The notes beneath the pieces were generated by a model, which was not told the DNA's origin, searched no databases, and saw only the letters and a program-made list of their open reading frames with translations. Source: an uncultured Candidatus Saccharibacteria bacterium (GTDB lineage Bacteria; Patescibacteriota; Saccharimonadia; Saccharimonadales; Saccharimonadaceae). Taken from it: 5,719 nucleotides of DNA. Both the position numbers and the translations under genes were made by a program. The DNA lies in assembly GCA_947364965.1 (NCBI GenBank), contig CANAUU010000061.1, positions 1 through 5,719 on the forward strand, in the 5' to 3' direction. Of this stretch, positions 1 to 4,130 are shown one piece after another. The first letter of the stretch is position 1, and every line of letters begins with the position of its first letter.

Positions 1-33
1 AATTATTTTCCTTTTCCGAGTGGCGAAATTATA

Positions 34-46
34 CATACGAAGTATG
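34..46. repeat. Small perfect palindrome CATAC-GAA-GTATG in the PRC-gene promoter
   Basis: Two 5-base arms, CATAC and GTATG, flank a 3-base centre. The right arm contains the TG of the extended -10 element of the downstream gene, so the site lies in the promoter spacer. A protein bound here would cover the RNA polymerase contact region, which is what a repressor operator does. This is inference from position and symmetry; arms this short can also arise by chance. Confidence 0.35.
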
Positions 47-53
47 ATATAAT
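45..53 (+). promoter_or_regulatory. Extended -10 promoter (TGATATAAT) of the PRC-barrel gene
   Basis: A TGn extension is followed directly by a consensus TATAAT at 48-53. No good -35 hexamer sits at the usual distance (bases 25-30 read GAAATT), which fits an extended -10 promoter. Six bases separate the hexamer from the ATG at 60, so the expected first transcribed base is the A of the start codon. There is also no Shine-Dalgarno sequence in the upstream bases. Together these suggest a leaderless mRNA. Confidence 0.7.
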
Positions 54-59
54 AAGCTT

Positions 60-659
60 ATGTTGATTAACGGCTCTCGACTTATTGATATTCCAATTTT
101 GAGCCTCCATGTCGGGGGGGAGATAGCTCGTGTCACCGAGCTCATTATGAATCCGAATAATTTGAAGATTATCGCTTTTCGCGTTGAGGGTCCGCTTATT
201 CGCGATGAGGTTGGCGATATTCTTCCAATCGAAAGCGTACGTGAGTTCTCCGGTCATGGAGCCATTATCGACTCTATTGACGAGTTGATCAATGGCGAAG
301 AAGTCGTGCGTGTGCGTGATATTTTGAAGCTTAATTTCTCCCTGAATGGCTTAAAAGTCGTCACCAAGAAAAAAGCAAAACTTGGTAAAGTCTCTGACTA
401 TATTCTTGACACAAGTTCTTGGCGAGTTCACCAAATTATCGTCCAGCGCCCAATCCTCAAATCATTTCTTGACCCGGAACTCATTATCTCACGCCAGCAA
501 ATTATTGAAGTCAACGATTACGAAGTCATTATTAAAGACGAAACCGAAAAATCCCAAAAGAAATCTCCCGTCGCCACGCCCGCTGATTTTGTCCCTAACT
601 TCGTTAATCCATTTCGCGAACCGGATTTCGCTTCGGACATTAAATCAAAACAGTCTTGA
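60..659 (+). CDS. Two-copy PRC-barrel domain protein
   Basis: This encodes a 199-residue soluble protein with no signal peptide or membrane segment. Residues about 1-80 form a PRC-barrel-like unit (GSRLIDIPILSL, then VTELIMNP, IIAFRVEG and a DILPIESV segment). Residues about 94-160 form a second unit (GLKVVTKKKAKLGKVSDYIL, then VHQIIVQRPIL and ELIISRQQIIEV). From about 161 the tail is rich in Lys, Ser, Pro and Phe, looks disordered, and includes an NPFREPDF motif. PRC barrels occur in the photosynthetic reaction-centre H subunit and in RimM, where they mediate protein or RNA contacts; many stand-alone bacterial copies have no known role, and none can be assigned here. The start is the first ATG, matched by the promoter just upstream. 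The gene ends with TGA and faces recX across a 70-nt gap that shows only a weak GGTC/GACC hairpin at 678-701 and no T-tract. Confidence 0.85.
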   Translation: MLINGSRLIDIPILSLHVGGEIARVTELIMNPNNLKIIAFRVEGPLIRDEVGDILPIESVREFSGHGAIIDSIDELINGEEVVRVRDILKLNFSLNGLKVVTKKKAKLGKVSDYILDTSSWRVHQIIVQRPILKSFLDPELIISRQQIIEVNDYEVIIKDETEKSQKKSPVATPADFVPNFVNPFREPDFASDIKSKQS

Positions 660-729
660 TTGAAAACCCTAGTCAATGGTCAGATAGCTGAATGCTCGAC
701 CTATGGCAACCAATCATCCAACGCATCTA

Positions 730-1509
730 CTAGTTCAGCGCATCGTGGTCCTGATAAGCCGATATGGCTTTGATAACTCTGTGATAGTCAAAACCCTGAC
801 GTACTAAATAAGCAATTAATTTTTGGTCGTCATAGCGTGCACGTTTTTTTGCAAGCATCTTTTGCAGCTCTTCGTCATCGTCGCGGGCTCCAGAAGCCAG
901 GGAGGCCTCGATGATTTCACCCGCAACACCCTTTTTCTGCAGCTCCATCCGCAAACGCTTCACACTAACCCCTTTCTTTACGAAGCGATTTTCTATATAG
1001 TACTCCGCAAAACGTTTATCATCTAGGTATTCACGCTGGATTAGCCGTTCGATTACAGGTTCAATGGTTGCATCTAAAATCTCTGGGAACGGTTTTTTAC
1101 CTTCCTTTGCTCGCTGTCGATTGGCAACAATCCGTTTCTGCTGCCGCCGTCGCAAGTAGTCGCGCGTTTCGCGCACTGAATGCGGTCGCGTCAGAACCCA
1201 TTCCAGCGTTCTCTGGTATAATTTCCCAAACTCCGAAGCGCTTCGTAATTCCTCAAGTCTTTTAGCATCAACTTTTTGCCCAACCTTGACCTGCAGATCA
1301 ACAACTTGTGCTATATCGAGTGAAAACGCAAACTTTCCGTCTAGGAATACATTCGCTCGGCTTGTGTCGCGCACGCCCGAAGCCAATTTTGTAATGAGTT
1401 TTTTGGATAGATTTGTAGCTTCGGAACCAAATCCGCCATTCTCATTATCGAGATATCCGTTGTTAGCCAACTCATCGTCAAAATCAGCTAACGACTTAAT
1501 CTCTAACAT
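730..1509 (-). CDS. recX: Regulatory protein RecX
   Basis: RecX binds the RecA filament and modulates it, usually by capping or destabilising it, so it limits recombination and SOS-type responses. The protein is 259 residues, near the size of long Gram-positive RecX proteins. Family similarity starts at about residue 38 (LITKLASGVRDTSRANVFLD, then GKFAFSLD), the beta-rich N-terminal part seen in Bacillus-type RecX. Helical repeats follow at about 97-160, 160-205 and 210-250; the second carries the hallmark YLDDKRFAEYYIENR. Residues 1-37 are a poorly conserved acidic/Gly/Asn extension. A Lys/Arg-rich stretch at about 121-148 looks like an insertion in the first repeat. The start is the only Met before residue 188, and AGGT 6 nt upstream serves as ribosome binding site. 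The gene lies 8 nt after recA, so co-transcription and probably coupled translation are expected. No clear intrinsic terminator follows it. Confidence 0.93.
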   Translation of the reverse strand: MLEIKSLADFDDELANNGYLDNENGGFGSEATNLSKKLITKLASGVRDTSRANVFLDGKFAFSLDIAQVVDLQVKVGQKVDAKRLEELRSASEFGKLYQRTLEWVLTRPHSVRETRDYLRRRQQKRIVANRQRAKEGKKPFPEILDATIEPVIERLIQREYLDDKRFAEYYIENRFVKKGVSVKRLRMELQKKGVAGEIIEASLASGARDDDEELQKMLAKKRARYDDQKLIAYLVRQGFDYHRVIKAISAYQDHDALN

Positions 1510-1515
1510 AGTAGG

Positions 1516-1519
1516 ACCT
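1516..1519 (-). promoter_or_regulatory. recX ribosome binding site overlapping the recA stop
   Basis: On the minus strand AGGT lies 6 nt before the recX ATG, and its AG is part of the recA TAG stop codon. Ribosomes ending recA would therefore stand on the recX initiation site, an arrangement typical of translational coupling. The match to the anti-Shine-Dalgarno sequence is short, so recX translation may depend on recA translation. Confidence 0.55.
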
Positions 1520-2597
1520 ATTTATTGGCTTCGACCTGCTTGGATGCTTCTTTTTCGAGCACCTTCTCGTCTTCCGGCACGAGCTTCGCCGCCACACGCA
1601 CTTTGTGGTCAATTTCCGCTAGCAGCCCAGAATCCGAACGCAACAAATTCTTTGCCGCCTCTCGACCTTGCGCGATTGTTTCGCCGTTGTATTTCAGAAA
1701 TGCACCAGCCTTGTCAACGATACCCTTTTGCACTGCCAAGTCCAGTACGTCGCCAACCTTGCTGATACCTTCGTTGTACATAATATCAAACTCAGCCGTT
1801 CGGAATGGTGCTGCAATCTTATTTTTCACAATCTTAACCTTTGTGCGGTTGCCAGCAATATCCTCACCGTCCTTAATTTGGCCAATACGGCGAATATCCA
1901 TCCGCACCGACGCATAGAACTTCAAAGCGTTGCCACCCGTCGTAGTCTCTGGATTTCCAAACATCACGCCAATCTTCATACGAATCTGGTTGATAAAAAT
2001 CACAGTCGCCTTTGACTTGGAAATAATACCAGTCAATTTCCGCATTGCCTGCGACATCAGACGTGCCTGGAGCCCCATCTGCGCATCACCCATATCGCCA
2101 TCAATTTCCGCCTGTGGAACCAAGGCAGCAACCGAGTCAACCACAATCAAATCAACCGCGCCGGACCGCACCAAGGTTTCACAAATCTCCAATGCTTGCT
2201 CGCCATTATCAGGCTGGGAAATAAATAAGTTATCCGTATCAACGCCAATTTTCTTCGCATAGGCCGGGTCGAGCGCGTGTTCAGCGTCGATAAATGCTGC
2301 CTGCCCGCCTTGTTTTTGCATCTCGGCAATCGCGTGCAGCGCCAAAGTTGTCTTACCGGAAGACTCCGGACCATAAATCTCGATAATCCGACCTTTAGGA
2401 TAACCGCCGCCTAATGCCAAATCCAATGACAGAGAACCAGAAGGCAATAATTCAACATCAATCTTCTGAGTATCGCCCAGCTTCATAATCGCGCCAGTTC
2501 CGAACTGCTTCGTAATCTGCTGAATCGCCAAGTCAAGCGCCTGCTTTTTGCCTGAATCTTCTGCCACCACTTCTGATTTTGTCACTTTTTTCGTCAT
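1518..2597 (-). CDS. recA: Recombinase RecA
   Basis: RecA is the ATP-dependent strand-exchange protein that coats single-stranded DNA, carries out homologous recombination and acts as co-protease in damage responses. With the start chosen here it has 359 residues, against about 350 in well-studied RecA proteins. Walker A is GPESSGKT at 76-83 and Walker B is LIVVD at 150-154. Loop L1 is near [12 protein letters not shown] (164-175), and DNA-binding loop L2 spans about 203-225 ([20 protein letters not shown]). The KIVKNK segment is at 255-260. The C-terminal tail is charged, as in the family. The reading frame is open 18 codons further upstream to an ATG at 2651. That start, and an ATG at 2621 inside the -10 hexamer, lie at or upstream of the predicted transcription start. 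The ATG at 2597 has AAGGAAGG 4 nt before it and gives the normal family N terminus. recX follows in the same operon. I see no Bacillus-type (CGAAC-N4-GTTCG) or E. coli-type SOS box upstream. Confidence 0.97.
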   Translation of the reverse strand: MTKKVTKSEVVAEDSGKKQALDLAIQQITKQFGTGAIMKLGDTQKIDVELLPSGSLSLDLALGGGYPKGRIIEIYGPESSGKTTLALHAIAEMQKQGGQAAFIDAEHALDPAYAKKIGVDTDNLFISQPDNGEQALEICETLVRSGAVDLIVVDSVAALVPQAEIDGDMGDAQMGLQARLMSQAMRKLTGIISKSKATVIFINQIRMKIGVMFGNPETTTGGNALKFYASVRMDIRRIGQIKDGEDIAGNRTKVKIVKNKIAAPFRTAEFDIMYNEGISKVGDVLDLAVQKGIVDKAGAFLKYNGETIAQGREAAKNLLRSDSGLLAEIDHKVRVAAKLVPEDEKVLEKEASKQVEANK

Positions 2598-2601
2598 ATT
2601 A

Positions 2602-2609
2602 CCTTCCTT
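2602..2609 (-). promoter_or_regulatory. recA Shine-Dalgarno sequence (AAGGAAGG)
   Basis: This purine-rich stretch on the minus strand lies 4 nt before the ATG at 2597, with its first AAGG 8 nt away. It decides the recA start in favour of 2597 over the upstream in-frame ATGs at 2621 and 2651, which have no comparable site. Confidence 0.75.
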
Positions 2610-2619
2610 TAATATATCC

Positions 2620-2628
2620 ATTATAACA
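2620..2628 (-). promoter_or_regulatory. Extended -10 promoter (TGTTATAAT) of recA-recX
   Basis: On the minus strand TGT is followed directly by a consensus TATAAT (2625 to 2620). No strong -35 hexamer is present; the nearest candidate, TTGCGG at 2651-2646, is spaced about 20 nt away. Transcription should start near 2613-2614, leaving an untranslated leader of roughly 16 nt that contains the Shine-Dalgarno sequence. The same TGn-TATAAT design is used by the PRC-barrel gene. Confidence 0.7.
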
Positions 2629-2656
2629 CCTCTTATGCTATCTTGCCGCAAATCCC

Positions 2657-2681
2657 TGTGAAACTTTTTCTGTCTTTCACA
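2657..2681. repeat. Inverted repeat TGTGAAA-N11-TTTCACA upstream of recA
   Basis: Two perfect 7-base arms flank 11 bases. The centre lies about 56 nt upstream of the predicted recA transcription start. It is not followed by a T-tract on either strand, so it does not look like a terminator. The arms resemble CRP half-sites, but the spacing is far too wide for CRP. It is a candidate regulator-binding site, especially with its neighbour at 2688-2709. Confidence 0.5.
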
Positions 2682-2687
2682 TTCTTG

Positions 2688-2709
2688 CTGAAAATACGCG
2701 TCTTTTCAG
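2688..2709. repeat. 22-bp near-palindrome CTGAAAA-N8-TTTTCAG upstream of recA
   Basis: The arms pair perfectly, and the centre contains the 6-base palindrome ACGCGT, so 10 of 11 base pairs match (one T/C mismatch at 2695/2702). The centre is about 86 nt upstream of the predicted recA start and about 30 bp, near three helical turns, from the centre of the other inverted repeat. All four arms of the two sites share TGAAA. This suggests a paired operator for a dimeric regulator of recA, by inference. Alternatively it may act as an RNA hairpin at the end of the upstream transcript. Confidence 0.5.
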
Positions 2710-2801
2710 TTCGGACCTAACGACATTTTAATATTATGTCCTCAGCATATAACAAATCTTTTCAAAATAACAAGCACAAGCACGAAAAAAGTCCCCAAAA
2801 T

Positions 2802-2906
2802 CCCCAAACCGCCTGCTTAAAACCTAATCCGCTCTGCTTAAAGTCGGAAACTGCTTTGCTTAAATGCGAAACCGTCGTGCTTAAAACTCAAACCGTCCTG
2901 CTTAAA
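2802..2906. repeat. Degenerate 21-bp tandem direct repeat, about five copies
   Basis: Units begin near 2802, 2823, 2844, 2865 and 2886. The plus-strand consensus is AAACCG, then about three bases, then TGCTTAAA (minus strand: TTTAAGCA and CGGTTT). The TGCTTAAA core is exact in all five, at 2814, 2835, 2857, 2878 and 2899; its single one-base shift is balanced within the unit, so the overall period stays 21. Decayed traces may extend on both sides. The array starts just after the SUKH-TPR stop codon. A period of 21 bp is two DNA helical turns, so the cores face one side of the helix. On the plus strand it reads as a seven-residue Leu-Lys repeat, but I do not regard that frame as a gene. Confidence 0.8.
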
Positions 2907-2907
2907 T

Positions 2908-4119
2908 CTATCTCTCTTGTGCTAATTTCAACTGTTTCTTGGCCTCGCCGCGCAATTGTTGGCATCGCACGATTTCATATTTACAATCTTTCGGGTCTTC
3001 CTGAAAAATCTTCAACGCTTGGTCATAGTATTCAATCGCCTTTTTCACTCTTCCAATTTCTAGCATCGTGCTCGCCTGTTTCAGAAGTCGATTGCCTTTC
3101 ACTCTAGGGCCACCAACCCCAAGAAACTCACAAATTCGTTCTGCCTCACGATTCGCTGCCTGGCTTCTCATAATATCCTCTTTCGCTAAGCAGAAATTCC
3201 CCAGCCCTTCATAAAACCTCTGACAACTTTCTAGCGTCATTTTCATCTCAGCCGCAAACACTCTCTCCGCTTTCTTGTACCACTGGTCAGCCTCATCCCA
3301 CCGTTTCAGTGCCCATGAGCAACGCCCGGCTACCATGTATTTCTCTCCCAGAATCAACCCGCCACCATTCCTTTCCAAAAACGCTATCAACATCAAAACT
3401 ATTTTCAACGCGTGTTCGTAGTTGCAACCTTTCACGTTCTCATATAATTCCCGTGTCAACAACCCCTCCAGTTCTCGCGGTGAATAACTCGGGGTAATTT
3501 TCAGTAGCACCTCCCGCTCCGGGAACAAGAGCAGTGCTACCAATTCTTTCTTTTCTTCATCCCAGCAAAGGCTCCGGCTTGGTCGCTCCGCCTCCGTCAT
3601 CAACCTCGACAGACCCGCTGAATTATACTCCTCAATACTTTTAATGATCTCATCATGGTCATTACATACTAGGGAATTATTATAAGCAGCCGGACTGCCC
3701 AAGAACAGTATCTTCAATAGCTCCTGTAAATCAAACTCTGATTTATGAAAGACCAACGTCATCTCTTCGCCATTTTCCTCCGGCAAATCGTCCAGATACA
3801 CTGTCGGATTTTCGCTTTCGCAGTCATCCACTAGCAGCGCTACTAAATTTTCGCGAAGCATCCCGATAATCAAAATATCCTTCAGCTCGCCATCAACCTT
3901 TGCTTTATCAAAATCAATTTTATCTGGCGCCCACAGTTGATCCGATCCGCTATTCATATCAAAATAAGCATATTTATGTAAGAATTCTTGTAGGATTTTT
4001 GGCAGTTTCAGCCCGCGGCGCTTTTCGTTCCGAATGAAGTCCCCCTCCGGGCACCCAAATTCCTCCCCACCATAAAACTTCTCCAGCGCCTCCAGCGGCG
4101 TCAATCCAGTCTTCAGCAT
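2908..4119 (-). CDS. SUKH (SMI1/KNR4)-like protein with C-terminal TPR repeats
   Basis: The protein has 403 residues with no signal peptide or membrane segment. The N-terminal part (about 20-140) looks like a SUKH/SMI1-KNR4 fold: GLKLPKILQEFLHKYAYF at 36-53, an aromatic/Pro turn (LWAPDKIDF), then strands DILIIG, LVALLVDD and PTVYLDD, ending in the helix DLQELLKILFLG. Residues about 141-235 are not recognised. From about 255 on there are TPR-like helical pairs: RCSWALKRWDEADQWYKKAE, then FYEGLGNFCLAKEDIMRSQA, then LEIGRVKKAIEYYDQALKIF. SUKH proteins are best known as immunity proteins against polymorphic or contact-delivered toxins, while yeast Smi1/Knr4 is a cell-wall signalling scaffold; TPRs bind proteins. 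The role here is open, and no toxin gene is visible. The ATG is 6 nt after the murA stop with no good Shine-Dalgarno sequence, so it may be coupled to murA or read from its own promoter at 4125-4130. The SUKH call is by eye and moderate; the TPR call is firmer. Confidence 0.72.
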   Translation of the reverse strand: MLKTGLTPLEALEKFYGGEEFGCPEGDFIRNEKRRGLKLPKILQEFLHKYAYFDMNSGSDQLWAPDKIDFDKAKVDGELKDILIIGMLRENLVALLVDDCESENPTVYLDDLPEENGEEMTLVFHKSEFDLQELLKILFLGSPAAYNNSLVCNDHDEIIKSIEEYNSAGLSRLMTEAERPSRSLCWDEEKKELVALLLFPEREVLLKITPSYSPRELEGLLTRELYENVKGCNYEHALKIVLMLIAFLERNGGGLILGEKYMVAGRCSWALKRWDEADQWYKKAERVFAAEMKMTLESCQRFYEGLGNFCLAKEDIMRSQAANREAERICEFLGVGGPRVKGNRLLKQASTMLEIGRVKKAIEYYDQALKIFQEDPKDCKYEIVRCQQLRGEAKKQLKLAQER

Positions 4120-4124
4120 ACAAT

Positions 4125-4130
4125 ATTATA
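4125..4130 (-). promoter_or_regulatory. TATAAT -10 element at the murA stop, before the SUKH-TPR gene
   Basis: A consensus TATAAT on the minus strand contains the TAA stop of murA. It ends 5 nt before the ATG at 4119, so a transcript from it would have almost no leader. It lacks the TG extension (GGA precedes it), and no good -35 hexamer is visible, so it is weaker evidence than the other two promoters. It could uncouple the SUKH-TPR gene from murA. Confidence 0.4.

Larger units (their letters stand above)
2598..2907. other. 310-nt gap between the SUKH-TPR gene and recA
   Basis: No convincing gene lies here. Reading leftwards in the direction of minus-strand transcription, the gap holds a 21-bp direct-repeat array directly after the SUKH-TPR stop (about 2802-2906). 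Next come G-rich runs on the minus strand (2793-2813), then an AT-rich stretch with two inverted repeats (2688-2709 and 2657-2681), and last the recA promoter and ribosome binding site. I see no GC stem followed by a T-tract, so read-through from murA/SUKH-TPR into recA cannot be excluded. A plus-strand frame starting at 2736 crosses the gap but runs on as antisense of the SUKH-TPR gene and lacks a ribosome binding site. Confidence 0.7.

Noticed and set aside
33..46. Resemblance of ATACGAAGTAT to a loxP arm
   Set aside because: Only a short partial match, no 34-bp recombinase site and no recombinase gene; coincidence.
660..729. Possible bidirectional terminator between the convergent PRC-barrel and recX genes
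   Set aside because: The best hairpin (GGTC 678-681 with GACC 698-701) is short, has an internal loop and no T-tract on either strand.
657..780. Read-through of the PRC-barrel TGA stop (UGA as Gly)
   Set aside because: The frame stays open for about 38 codons, but that extension is mostly antisense to recX and does not resemble a protein domain; the gene already has both PRC units and a tail.
1214..1222. Perfect extended -10 (TGGTATAAT) on the plus strand inside recX
   Set aside because: It has no -35 and no gene downstream on that strand, and it is explained by codons for Leu-Tyr-Gln in RecX. An antisense transcript cannot be excluded.
2598..2651. An 18-codon longer recA starting at ATG 2651, or at ATG 2621
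   Set aside because: Both starts lie upstream of the predicted transcription start (the 2621 ATG is inside TATAATG) and lack a ribosome binding site, whereas 2597 has AAGGAAGG and the normal RecA N terminus.
2657..2681. CRP site (TGTGA/TCACA)
   Set aside because: The half-sites are 15 bp apart instead of 6, so CRP-type binding is not supported.
2802..2906. CRISPR array
   Set aside because: The unit is only 21 bp with no separate unique spacers of constant length, and no cas gene is present.
2736..3107. Plus-strand frame of 123 codons
   Set aside because: About half of it is antisense to the SUKH-TPR coding sequence, there is no ribosome binding site, and the rest is mostly the DNA repeat array.
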